From contig JAJYXS010000102.1 in assembly GCA_021801615.1 (NCBI GenBank), positions 1 to 30,282 on the forward strand: a DNA stretch of 30,282 bases, given 5' to 3'. This DNA comes from Actinomycetes bacterium. Its GTDB lineage: Bacteria > Actinomycetota > Acidimicrobiia > Acidimicrobiales > RAAP-2. The notes under the pieces are model-generated. The model was not told where the DNA came from and did not search any database. It saw only the letters and a program-made list of their open reading frames with translations. Position 1 is the first letter of the stretch. Each line of letters opens with the position of its first letter. The translations under genes were made by a program, and so were the position numbers. This document shows, in pieces, positions 7,812-15,543 of this stretch.

Positions 7812-9143
7812 ATGGCGGCGGCCAGCAACCGGCGCATGCAGGGGCAAGTATTGGTCGTGCACATCGAGCCGGACGCGTACCTGCGCTCGCTGAGCGGTGA
7901 CCTGCTCGCCCGACATCGGCGTCGACCCGAGGGCACGGCGCGCGAGCAGCTCCTCGCGGACTCAAGCACCCTGCAGGCCGTCGCGAACGCCTTCGTCGTG
8001 CTCGACCTCATGGATGAACCCTCGGCGGAGTCGGTGCTCGCAGAGCATCGCTCCGAGCTCGAGCAAAGCGGAGTGGAGCTGCGCGGCGTCAGCACCGGGG
8101 AGCTGACCCTCCTACCCGGAAACGCGCACGGGATCGGAGAACGTCGCCAGCCGAACGATACCGAGCTCGGCGACCAACCCCTTGCGGTTGCCGTTCCGTG
8201 GTGCACGCTCGGGGACTTCATGCTCTACTCGCTCGTACGCACACCAACGGGCGTGTGGATCCGCGCGGCGGCTCACGGGCAAGAGCTGCCAAGCGGCGGT
8301 CGTGAGCTCCTGAGCGAGCTCTCCCTCAGCGACGAGCGCGGCAACCGCTACGAGCTGCGCAGGGTGTCTGCGGCCACCACAACCGGTCCTTCCGGCTACC
8401 ACGTGGACCTGGTCGCCACTACGCACGCGCCGCTCCTCGGAGCATCGCTCGAGATCACCGCGCCCCATGTGTCAACCCCGCTGCGGGTCGAGTTTCCGCC
8501 TCCACCCACGCTGCCAAGTGGGCGGAGTGAGAAACCGACCACGACGCCCGCCGAGCGATACCTGTCGCGGTTGACGCCGGGGTGGCTTGATCCGAGCGCC
8601 AAGGTGGGTGTCGGCCTCGACGGGAACCAGGCGCTCAAGCTCGTGGCCACGGTCGCCGACGCCCTCCTCGTCGTCGGAGCGCTGCCTCCCGATAGTCCGG
8701 TGCTCGCCGCGTTACCTCGCGATCCCGCTGAACCCTGGGTCGAGCAGCTGGTGCACCGCTGGGTGACTCGCGTCCGCCAGCAGCTGCGTCCGGGTCCGCC
8801 TCCAGCCACCGCTGCGCCCGGTGTCCATCTTCCCTTCGAGAAGGCCGTCGTGGCGATCGAGCTGCTTGGAATCCTCGACGGCGTGGTCACGCTTCAGGTG
8901 TTCGCTGCACCGCAGCACCGGGGTGAATACTGGCCCGTCGCCGTGGCGGACTTCGAGGTTCGTGCAGTGGACGACGCGGGCATCGAGCACCGACTCGTAG
9001 GTGCTATCGGTAGCCGCTCACTCGGCCTACCGCTCGGCGCGCCGCTGTGGCCACCGATCGGGGACAGCGTCCGTACCTTGCGAGTTGAGGTCAGCTCGCT
9101 CTGGGAATCTGCGTGGGTCGAGATCCCGGTGCCGGGCCGCTGA
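7812..9143 (+). CDS. Unknown protein with two beta-sandwich-like halves, ~443 aa
   Basis: No family is recognised. The frame is open further upstream, but that part is antisense to the translocase relic, so a start at or after 7812 is preferred; ATGs at 7812, 7836 and 8010 are candidates and none has a good ribosome binding site. Residues about 130-240 and 330-443 each look like an Ig-like beta sandwich carrying a D-x-x-G (DERG, DDAG) turn. An Ala/Leu-rich helical segment and a Pro-rich linker lie between them. No signal peptide or membrane segment is seen. It is the first gene inside the block bounded by the translocase relics. Confidence 0.72.
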   Translation: MAAASNRRMQGQVLVVHIEPDAYLRSLSGDLLARHRRRPEGTAREQLLADSSTLQAVANAFVVLDLMDEPSAESVLAEHRSELEQSGVELRGVSTGELTLLPGNAHGIGERRQPNDTELGDQPLAVAVPWCTLGDFMLYSLVRTPTGVWIRAAAHGQELPSGGRELLSELSLSDERGNRYELRRVSAATTTGPSGYHVDLVATTHAPLLGASLEITAPHVSTPLRVEFPPPPTLPSGRSEKPTTTPAERYLSRLTPGWLDPSAKVGVGLDGNQALKLVATVADALLVVGALPPDSPVLAALPRDPAEPWVEQLVHRWVTRVRQQLRPGPPPATAAPGVHLPFEKAVVAIELLGILDGVVTLQVFAAPQHRGEYWPVAVADFEVRAVDDAGIEHRLVGAIGSRSLGLPLGAPLWPPIGDSVRTLRVEVSSLWESAWVEIPVPGR

Positions 9144-9152
9144 GTGCTGTCG

Positions 9153-9219
9153 GTCGCGAAGTCGCGACATCGGAGCTACGTCGCTCCGCATCCCCGTTCG
9201 TGGCCGTCGGGGATGCGGA
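9153..9219. terminator. Two inverted repeats after the 7812-9143 gene
   Basis: GTCGCGA-AG-TCGCGAC (9153-9168) is followed by an 11-bp perfect stem (9185-9195 with 9209-9219, 13-nt loop). They lie between converging reading directions, so a bidirectional terminator is likely. No T-tract follows. Confidence 0.5.
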
Positions 9220-9290
9220 AGGCAACGCCGGAACGGGTGACCTGCTCTCGCTGACGTCACTACGCGGGTTCCGCCGCGGCCGGTACACCC

Positions 9291-9572
9291 TCAGACCAAG
9301 CGAACTGCGAAGTCCAGTTCACCTGTCCGTGGTAGGAGCTCCAGGCCCCGGGCGCGAACAGCGGCCCGGCGAACCTCTACCGGTCTGGCGCCTGGTTGGG
9401 CGATCAAGTACAGCGCGTCGTTCTCGACATGGAGCAGGCTCGTCGAGTCGGCCGACCAGGCCGGCACCGCTGCACCCGTCGTGTGCGGCACCTCCACCGC
9501 ATGGGCGACTCCCGCTTCTCGCAGGTGGAGGTGTTGGGTGGCATACCGGGCATCGATCTGGGCTTGGCCGTC
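9291..9572 (-). pseudogene. C-terminal fragment of a TolB-like propeller protein
   Basis: The last 93 codons before the stop at 9291 match in pattern the end of the propeller protein encoded at 11158-12633. Both have a YA..xLxLxxAG start, VPH then GA..PAWS, and NDALYL. No start codon or upstream propeller blades are present, and the frame is interrupted by the end of the 9592-10731 gene. It is therefore a broken paralogue. It also explains most of the 448-bp gap 9144-9591. Confidence 0.65.
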
Positions 9573-9591
9573 CCGAGGGCGGCCATTGGCG

Positions 9592-10731
9592 TCAGCGCTC
9601 CGAGGGCCGCACGACGCGCCCCGATGGAGGGGCCACAAGGTGCGCAGGCCGCCCGAAGCCAGCGATCGACAGCTGCAGCTGGAGGTCGCTCTGCTGGCGA
9701 AGGCGCACGAGCGGCAGATGGAGGATGCGCATGTGGGGAATGCGAACGCCCGTCGTGCCCGCGGTGGGCGGCGCCAGGGAATGCCCTTCGCCGATGGTCT
9801 CGATCGTCGGTACCTGGGCCGCGTCCTCCATGTCCGAGCCGCCCTTGTAGATGCCCGTGTAGAGGAGCTCGGTCGCCACCACCTGCCGGACTCGGTCGGC
9901 CGCGTCGAGCCAGACCTCGATTTGGATCGGGATCGTGGCTGCCGCCGGTTCGAGGCGTGCTCCCTTGGAGGCTGGGGCCGGCGCCAAGTCCCGCCCGAAG
10001 CCGTTCGTCGCCTCGACGGACGCGAGCGTCGCGTGCCCCGCATACGCCACGGTCGCGACCCCGTGCAGCTCGCGCCGACCGATCCGACGGACGTGGCCCT
10101 GCAGCGCGGCAAGCAGCCTGAGCGGCTCGTTCAGCGGGATCAACCCGCCAAGCTCGCCGTCCGCCGCGACGGATGCTGGCCCCGTGGCCGGCAGCGCCGC
10201 CCAGGGCCGTGACGCGCTCGTCGGCCCTCCCGGGATGTTCTTCGGGAAGGTCACATACGCGACGCCGTGGATCGAGCGCCACCTCGTCGAGGTCTGTGGC
10301 GTGATGTCCTTGCAGCCCGTCGTCGTCTCGACGAAGGCGGCGTTGTCGTCGGCGAAGTCGAGCACGCCGTGACCCGCGTTGATCGGGCTGTTCGTGTCGG
10401 GGATGCAGCCGCCCATGATCCGGTCCCGGTAGCGGAACGAGACGGCGGCTGTACCGGCAGCCTCGGTGGAGGCGAGGACAAGGCGCGAGAAGCCCGACGC
10501 GGCCGTGGGCGGCGGCGGGCTCGCACTACCGCCGAAGGCGCCCGCCCCGAGCAGGGTAGCGAAGGTTGCAAGCATCGCCAGCACGAGCCCCGCGCCCACT
10601 CGCCGACGACGGGCGCGCTGGCGGGCTTCGGGAAAGAGCGCCTCGGCCGGCGCGGCCGACGAGGCGTTGTGCTCGAGCCCAGCAGCCCTCGACGCATCGT
10701 CGGCACGTGGCGCGTTGATGATGAGTGGCAT
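9592..10731 (-). CDS. Membrane-anchored exported protein, LppX/LolA-like (tentative)
   Basis: 379 aa from ATG 10731-10729. Residues about 1-36 are cytoplasmic, ending in a run of Arg (RQRARRRR). One transmembrane segment follows at about 38-62, then an exported domain. Around residue 285 the sequence reads IPIQIEVWLDAADRVRQV, typical of the strand-turn-strand in actinobacterial LppX/LprG-like lipid-binding proteins, but there is no lipobox Cys. Two Cys (GGCIP, TGCKD) may pair. The cytoplasmic stub and Arg run resemble those of the propeller protein at 11158, suggesting a shared membrane-anchoring design. It is divergent from the GntR regulator with only 22 bp between the starts, so joint control is likely. 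The C-terminal ~60 residues are basic and may be altered by fusion to the fragment downstream. Confidence 0.78.
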   Translation of the reverse strand: MPLIINAPRADDASRAAGLEHNASSAAPAEALFPEARQRARRRRVGAGLVLAMLATFATLLGAGAFGGSASPPPPTAASGFSRLVLASTEAAGTAAVSFRYRDRIMGGCIPDTNSPINAGHGVLDFADDNAAFVETTTGCKDITPQTSTRWRSIHGVAYVTFPKNIPGGPTSASRPWAALPATGPASVAADGELGGLIPLNEPLRLLAALQGHVRRIGRRELHGVATVAYAGHATLASVEATNGFGRDLAPAPASKGARLEPAAATIPIQIEVWLDAADRVRQVVATELLYTGIYKGGSDMEDAAQVPTIETIGEGHSLAPPTAGTTGVRIPHMRILHLPLVRLRQQSDLQLQLSIAGFGRPAHLVAPPSGRVVRPSER

Positions 10732-10743
10732 TGTCGCTACTCT
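10715..10743 (+). promoter_or_regulatory. Putative promoter for the GntR operon (leaderless)
   Basis: TTGATG (10715-10720), a 17-bp spacer and TACTCT (10738-10743) precede the ATG at 10754 by ten bases, so transcription would begin at or next to the start codon. No ribosome binding site is present, consistent with a leaderless mRNA. The -35 overlaps the first codons of the divergent gene. Confidence 0.4.
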
Positions 10744-10767
10744 TGCTAGCGTCATGAGTGCTGTCAA
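10739..10767 (-). promoter_or_regulatory. Putative promoter for the LppX-like gene (leaderless)
   Basis: On the minus strand TTGACA (10767-10762) is followed after 17 bp by AAGAGT (10744-10739), a weak -10. Transcription would start near the ATG at 10731. It overlaps the divergent promoter, so one regulator could block both. Confidence 0.35.
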
Positions 10768-11149
10768 GGGGACCTCGTCGAGCGTCGAAGAGGTGCGGCT
10801 CCGCCTCGCGGCGGTCAACCGCAACGACCCGACCCTTCTCCATGACCAGGTGGCCGCAGAGATCCGCCGCGCCATCGCGGACGGCGAGGCACGCCCTGGC
10901 GAGCGGATCCCCCAGGCGAAGGACCTCGCGGCGGTGCTCGGGGTCAACACGAACACCGTGCTGCGGGCGCTGCGGATCCTGCGCGACGAGGGCTTGCTCG
11001 AGATGGGCCGTGGCCGGGCGATCCGCGTCGCCGGCACGCCCGAGCGCACCGCCGTCGTCGAGAAGGTCCGCGAGCTCATCGAGCTCGGCCGGCGCTACGG
11101 CTACCGCCGCGACGAGCTCGTCGGGCTCCTCGAGCACTTCCCGGGCTAG
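10754..11149 (+). CDS. GntR-family regulator, short YtrA-like type
   Basis: 131 aa from ATG 10754; longer upstream extensions are ruled out by the divergent gene. Residues about 22-95 form a winged helix-turn-helix: HDQVAAEIRRAI, then GERIPQAKDLAA, and the recognition helix VNTNTVLRALRILRDEG. Only ~40 residues follow, with no effector domain of the FadR, HutC or MocR kind, which fits the YtrA subfamily. Those regulators usually repress their own operon, often with membrane transport genes. Here the next genes are a membrane propeller protein (8-bp gap) and an exported DUF4232 protein, and the divergent gene starts 22 bp away, so it probably represses both directions. Confidence 0.9.
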   Translation: MSAVKGTSSSVEEVRLRLAAVNRNDPTLLHDQVAAEIRRAIADGEARPGERIPQAKDLAAVLGVNTNTVLRALRILRDEGLLEMGRGRAIRVAGTPERTAVVEKVRELIELGRRYGYRRDELVGLLEHFPG

Positions 11150-11157
11150 GCGGCGCC

Positions 11158-12633
11158 GTGAGCCTCCTCGACGCCCGGCGGTCTACCGAGCACGAGGCTG
11201 CCTTCGATGCGCCTGAAGCGATCATCCGCGAGGCCCGTCGACGCGCTCGGCGGCGACGGCTCAACATTGCCCTTCTTGTCCTCGTCGTTGTCGGCGTCGC
11301 TGCCTTTGCTGCTGGTGCAAGTGGCGGGGGAGACCATCGGGGCGCGACGACGAGCGCAACCTCGCTCCCGAAGGGCGCGCCGAGCGTCGATACCCGGGCG
11401 TTCGCCCACGAGGGGCTGCTCGCCTTCGCCTCGAGGGGCGCCCTCTACGTCCTCGACGGCACGACGGGAATCGTGCGCGAGGTCGGCCACGAGCGCTCCG
11501 GGGCCGAGGAGCCGTCGTTCTCCCATGACGGGCGCTTCCTCGCCTACCTCGCCGCCGGCAGGGAGACCTCGATCACCGACTTCGGGCCCCAGGCGCCCTT
11601 CGCCCCGGTCTCCGGTCCGCTCGTCCTCGCCCGGTCAGACGGCAGCGCCGCGCGGCGGGTGCGGGCGGTGGGCGAGGTGTCGGTCGCCACCTGGAGCCCG
11701 AGCGCGGACCTCCTCCTCGCCGTGACGGGGACCCCCTACGACGGCAGCGCCGTCTGGGTCGTCTCCCCCGACGGCACGGCCCGCAAGCTCCTCTCGGCCT
11801 TCCCGATCTACGGGGCTGGCTGGTCGCCCGACGGGCAGCAGGTCGCCGTGGCGGTTGGCAACGGGCGCGGCACCGCAACCACGCTCGAGACGCTTTCCAT
11901 CGCCAGCGGCCAGCCGACGCGCTGGGCATCCTCGCCGGGGCCGGCGATCCAGTGGCTCGTGCCGCTCGGCTGGTGGAAGGACCAGGGCATCGGGCTCTGG
12001 GTCGGCGGACGCGGCACCGTGCCCGGTGGTGGGGGAAGCCTCGACGGAGCGCCGTTGCTGCTCGCCCGAGCCCCGGGTGCACCGCTTCGTCGCCTCGACC
12101 GCACGCCCCCGACCATGCTTGTCCCCGCCGCCTCCGCCAGGAGCGGGTGGCTGGCCCTCGATGAGCAGGTCCAGAGCTTCGGGCGGCTGCCGTGGTCGAA
12201 GAAGGCCATCGAGACCTGTGCGCCACGAGGAGATCGCTGCGCCACCGTCCCCGAGCCGGCCGACGCGACCGCCTACGACCCGGTCTGGTCCCCCGGCGGG
12301 CACACGCTCGCCTTCGTCGAGGCGCCGGTGTCGACGACACCTTCGTTCTTCGACCGCTTCGTCCGCTCGTGGTACGCGTCAGGCCGGCTCTTCCTCCTGA
12401 AGGCGGGTGCGACGAGACCCGTCGCGGTTCCCCACAGCCTTGGTGCCACCGCACCGGCGTGGTCGCCTGATGGGCGCGGGCTGCTGTATGTGGCCAACGA
12501 TGCCCTCTACCTCGTAGGGAAGGCGGGAGAGACGCCGCTGCGCATCGCCGGGCCGCTGCTGCCAGCGAGGGAGTGGGCCTCCACCTACTACGGGGGCATC
12601 GACTGGCGCTTCCTGTTCGCCTGGGCAGCCTGA
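11158..12633 (+). CDS. Membrane-anchored TolB-like beta-propeller protein
   Basis: 491 aa from GTG 11158, eight bases after the GntR stop. Residues about 1-38 are cytoplasmic and end in an Arg run (REARRRARRRR); a transmembrane segment at about 40-60 follows. The exported part carries WD40/TolB (PD40) blade signatures: SFSHDGRFLAYL, TWSPSADLLL, GWSPDGQQVAV, VWSPGGHTLAF and AWSPDGRGLLYV. These indicate a six- or seven-bladed propeller acting outside the membrane. It may be a sensor or binding scaffold; no enzyme residues are evident. It belongs to the GntR-propeller-DUF4232 operon. A broken paralogue of its C-terminus lies at 9291-9572. Confidence 0.85.
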   Translation: MSLLDARRSTEHEAAFDAPEAIIREARRRARRRRLNIALLVLVVVGVAAFAAGASGGGDHRGATTSATSLPKGAPSVDTRAFAHEGLLAFASRGALYVLDGTTGIVREVGHERSGAEEPSFSHDGRFLAYLAAGRETSITDFGPQAPFAPVSGPLVLARSDGSAARRVRAVGEVSVATWSPSADLLLAVTGTPYDGSAVWVVSPDGTARKLLSAFPIYGAGWSPDGQQVAVAVGNGRGTATTLETLSIASGQPTRWASSPGPAIQWLVPLGWWKDQGIGLWVGGRGTVPGGGGSLDGAPLLLARAPGAPLRRLDRTPPTMLVPAASARSGWLALDEQVQSFGRLPWSKKAIETCAPRGDRCATVPEPADATAYDPVWSPGGHTLAFVEAPVSTTPSFFDRFVRSWYASGRLFLLKAGATRPVAVPHSLGATAPAWSPDGRGLLYVANDALYLVGKAGETPLRIAGPLLPAREWASTYYGGIDWRFLFAWAA

Positions 12634-12650
12634 TCGCTGTGCGCTTCTCG

Positions 12651-13670
12651 ATGTCCAGGCGGCAGCTCCTCGTCGCCGGGAAGATGCTCCTGGGGACGAC
12701 CGTGCTCACCGCCGTGGCTCTTGCTGGCATCGCGACGGCGGGCGTGACCCCGGCCAAAGGGCGGACAACCGGCGCGACGGCGATAACGACGTGCAGGGCA
12801 GCGCAGCTTGTTGTTGGTGGTCTCGGCTCCAGCACGGCGGCCGGGACGGTGATCGTCACCGTGCGAGTGACCAACGTCTCGAGGACGACGTGCAGCGTCG
12901 CAGGACGGCCCATGCTGTCCTTCGTCAGCGCATCAGGCCGAACGCTTCGGACGAGCATCGGGCACCACGGCCCCGGCGTGGCCTTTGCGACGCCGAAGCG
13001 CGTCATGCTCACCCCGGCGACGAGCGCCGGATTTGTCTTCACGAGTCTCGACGACGTGGAAGAGAGACTCGTGTGCCACGAGGCAAGGGCGGTCCACCTC
13101 CGCCTGCCAGGTGTCGCAGGCGAGCGCGTCGTGCAGCTCGCGGATGCCGAATGGCCCTATGCGCTTTGTGCGCTACCGCCAGCCACGGCGACGGTGAACG
13201 TCTCGGCGCTGGTTCCAGCGAAGGACACCGACAGCTACGCGCCGGCTCGACCGGCCTGCACCGGCGCTGGTCTTCACATCCAGATCGGCGACGAGCGCGC
13301 GGCGTCAGGCACCGCCGCCTTCACGGCCACGGTCGTCGATCGCTCGGCCGACTGCACGCTCGTCGGCTACCCGACGCTTTCCCTGCTCGCCGCGTCGGGC
13401 AAAACGATCCTTCGCTTCGTCCCGGGCCAATCCGTGATGGCGCTCTCAAGCCCAGCCTTGCCGCGCCCGGTCACGCTCCGCAAAGGCGGCCGGGCGATGT
13501 TCTCCTTCGCCGCGGGCGACGATCAGCCCACGGCCGATGCTGGCCGAGGCGCCCCCTGCCCGCTCTCGACCACGGTCCACATCGCCTTCCCCGGCGGAGG
13601 TTCCATGACGATCCATCGCCGCCTGCGGCTCTGTGGCTTCGGGGGCGTCGGCGCGTTCACCGCCGTCTGA
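12651..13670 (+). CDS. Exported protein with two DUF4232 domains
   Basis: 339 aa from ATG 12651; a GTG at 12639 in the same frame is an alternative, and neither has a clear ribosome binding site. The N-terminus (SRRQLLVAG, then a hydrophobic stretch ending in ATAG) looks like a twin-arginine signal peptide. Two similar domains follow, about residues 40-185 and 200-335. Each begins with a Cys near CxxxxL, has an SxxCxVxGxP or SADCTLVGYP strand, a G-x-x-L-R segment, a line of basic strands and a C-terminal conserved Cys. This is the DUF4232 pattern common in actinobacterial cell-envelope proteins of unknown role. It is the last gene of the GntR operon. Confidence 0.82.
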   Translation: MSRRQLLVAGKMLLGTTVLTAVALAGIATAGVTPAKGRTTGATAITTCRAAQLVVGGLGSSTAAGTVIVTVRVTNVSRTTCSVAGRPMLSFVSASGRTLRTSIGHHGPGVAFATPKRVMLTPATSAGFVFTSLDDVEERLVCHEARAVHLRLPGVAGERVVQLADAEWPYALCALPPATATVNVSALVPAKDTDSYAPARPACTGAGLHIQIGDERAASGTAAFTATVVDRSADCTLVGYPTLSLLAASGKTILRFVPGQSVMALSSPALPRPVTLRKGGRAMFSFAAGDDQPTADAGRGAPCPLSTTVHIAFPGGGSMTIHRRLRLCGFGGVGAFTAV

Positions 13671-13783
13671 GTTCGGCAGCAAGCTCGGATCCGGATGGGG
13701 AAATTGATGCCAGTCCCCGTGGAGACAACCGCCGCGCCACCGCGTGAGATGCTGACGCAGCGCATAGACCAGGGAGGACGCCA

Positions 13784-14125
13784 ATGACGACAGTGGACCC
13801 CGAAGCCGAGGTCGAGTTCGCCGAGGCGGGTAACGAGCTCACGGTGTTCGTGCCGGTCACCGAGCGTCCGGGCCCGTGGCTCCGGGAGTACAACGGCTTG
13901 GCTCGTGCCTCCAGCGTTCTCGCCGAGGCAGATGAGGTGCCGGGGCAGGTCCGCCTGAAGGTCAAAGTCGCCCGCAGTGCCGGGCGCGATGTCATCTTCG
14001 CCGCGCTCGACCAGTCGTTGGAGCTCGTGGAGAAGGCGAAGGCGGAGGCAGAGGCAGAGGCTGTGCACAGCCGGGACGCGCGGCACCACGTCGAGGACTG
14101 GCTGGAGGCGCGCCGACCCGGTTGA
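13784..14125 (+). CDS. Small acidic hypothetical protein, 113 aa
   Basis: The ATG at 13784 has an excellent ribosome binding site (AGGGAGGA, five bases away). The N-terminal half looks beta-stranded (VEFAEAGNELTVFVPVTERPG), the second half helical, with an AKAEAEAEA run. No family, signal peptide or membrane segment is recognised. The 113-bp gap before it must hold its promoter; none is clear. It is the last gene before the translocase relic at 14180. Confidence 0.72.
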   Translation: MTTVDPEAEVEFAEAGNELTVFVPVTERPGPWLREYNGLARASSVLAEADEVPGQVRLKVKVARSAGRDVIFAALDQSLELVEKAKAEAEAEAVHSRDARHHVEDWLEARRPG

Positions 14126-14179
14126 GTGAGCGCTCCACCGAGGCACTCGCCAGCAGCGACGGGAGCACCTTCGAGGGTT

Positions 14180-14270
14180 GGGCCGACTCGGCCGGGGTCG
14201 GTCGGTCGTCGGCACGCCGAGGGCCTGGAGGTAGGTCCGGTAGTTCGCCGGATCAGCGAAGTAGGCCTTC
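14180..14270 (-). pseudogene. Relic of an FtsK-like translocase gene, internal fragment
   Basis: Immediately beyond the right end of transposon 2 the minus strand encodes KAYFADPANYRTYLQALG and VPTTD. This matches the intact translocase (plus-strand 15890-15971) almost base for base. The match decays after a small out-of-frame deletion near 14190. With the fragment at 7632-7811 it supplies most of the C-terminal segment of one gene, in the right order, missing about 25 residues. No start, stop or ATPase motif is left. Confidence 0.85.
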
Positions 14271-14430
14271 TTGACATCCTCTCGGCCCTGAAGGGCCGAG
14301 ATCCCCTGGCTGGAGTCGCTCATGCGACCCTTGCAACCAGGAGGTTCTCGCTGCCAGCCGGAGCCGGACTTCTGCGAGCGGCCCGGTCGCCCGGACCTGC
14401 CCCGTGTCCCGGGGTCGGCGCGAGGGAGGC
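14271..14430 (-). ncRNA. Predicted TnpB omega RNA (reRNA) 2, overlapping the tnpB 3' end
   Basis: Hairpins at 14315-14328 (GUCGC stem, stop codon in the loop) and 14280-14301 (9-bp stem, loop UUCA) correspond one-to-one to those of transposon 1 but differ in sequence with pairing kept. The guide would start at 14270 with GAAGGCCTACTTCGC, which is translocase coding sequence. The 5' limit is arbitrary. Confidence 0.55.
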
Positions 14431-15543
14431 GATCCCCCGGGCCAGGATGTTCGCCGCGGCGTTCAGGTCCGCGTGGCGCTTGCGCCCGCAGGCGACGCAG
14501 GAGAAGGCCGCTTGGCTCTCGCGGCTCTCCTTCGCCACGTGCCCGCAGCGGGCACAGGTCTGGCTGGTGTAGGCGGGATCAACCCGCACGACGACCACGC
14601 CAGAGGCGCCGGCCTTGTCCTCGAGACGGCGGAGGATGCGTCCCCAGCCCTGGTCGAGGATGGCGCGGTTGAGGCGCGCTTTCGCCCGTCGCCCGTTCGG
14701 GAGGAAGCTGCCCTCGCGCTCTGGGTCGGGCTTCGGTCTCGGGGCCCGGACCATGCTCTTCACCTCGAGGTCCTCGACGGCGATGACGTCGTAGGCACGT
14801 ACGACCTCGGTCGTGCGCCGCTCGATCCAGTCGTTGCGCCGCCGGAGGGCATGTGCGTGGGTGCGAGCGATGGCCGCCTTGGTCCTCCCCCGACGCCGCG
14901 AGCCCTTGTGCTGCCGGGCGAGCTGCTGCTGGAGCCGCTCGATCCGTCGGCGCTCACGCGGTCGGAGCTTCGGGGCCCGAAGCAGCGATCCGTCGGAGGT
15001 GGCGATGGTCGAGGCGACGCCGCGGTCGATGCCGACCACTGCTCCCGTCGGCTCGCGGTCGACGGGTGGCTGGGGAGCGGCGAAGGAGACGTGCCACCAG
15101 CCCGCCGAGTCGAGCGTGACCCTCGCCATGCCGTAGGCCTCGGGCAGGGGGCGGGAGAGCCGGAAGCGCATCGGCCGGGCCTTCGGCACCGTGAGCTCGG
15201 CCCAGCGTCGGTTCACGATGGCCACGGTGACGTCGCGCACGCAGAAGCCCTCGTCCTCTCCCTTCCTCCGCCACCTCGGGAACCGGTGGGTGCCGGCCTT
15301 CGCGTTGGCGAGGGCACGGGTGAGGTCGCGGAGGGCCTGCTGCTGGACGGAGCTCGAGCCTGCCGCCAGCCAGTCGGTCTCCCTCCTCGCCTTCGTCAGG
15401 TCGAAGAAGGGCACCGTCGCGTCGGACGCGTGCGCCTTCACCGCACGAAGGGCCTCGTTCCAGACCCAGCGCGCGTGGCCGCAGTGCGAGCGGAGCACCG
15501 GGAGCTGGGCTGGGCTCGGGTAGAGGCGGTAGCGGTGGGTCAT
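14320..15543 (-). CDS. tnpB: TnpB, RNA-guided RuvC-like nuclease of transposon 2
   Basis: 407 aa from ATG 15543-15541. The frame is open to 15876, but the N-terminus MTHRYRLYPSPAQL is the classic TnpB start, and AGG lies eight bases upstream; the upstream part is antisense-frame to the translocase gene end. RuvC residues are D173 (VGIDRGV), E257 (AVEDL) and D359 (HADLNAA). The zinc ribbon is CARCGHV...CVACG. A Lys/Arg-rich helical region (RRRIERLQQQLARQ) separates RuvC-I and -II. Length and layout are those of a canonical TnpB, unlike the divergent one at 5286. All active residues are present. The tail overlaps the predicted omega RNA. Confidence 0.95.
   Translation of the reverse strand: MTHRYRLYPSPAQLPVLRSHCGHARWVWNEALRAVKAHASDATVPFFDLTKARRETDWLAAGSSSVQQQALRDLTRALANAKAGTHRFPRWRRKGEDEGFCVRDVTVAIVNRRWAELTVPKARPMRFRLSRPLPEAYGMARVTLDSAGWWHVSFAAPQPPVDREPTGAVVGIDRGVASTIATSDGSLLRAPKLRPRERRRIERLQQQLARQHKGSRRRGRTKAAIARTHAHALRRRNDWIERRTTEVVRAYDVIAVEDLEVKSMVRAPRPKPDPEREGSFLPNGRRAKARLNRAILDQGWGRILRRLEDKAGASGVVVVRVDPAYTSQTCARCGHVAKESRESQAAFSCVACGRKRHADLNAAANILARGIASLAPTPGHGAGPGDRAARRSPAPAGSENLLVARVA

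Noticed and set aside
13523..14323. Minus-strand frame joining transposon 2 right end to the translocase relic
   Set aside because: It begins at an ATG formed by the tnpB stop region and soon leaves translocase frame; downstream it is antisense to two good genes. Treated as transposon end plus relic.
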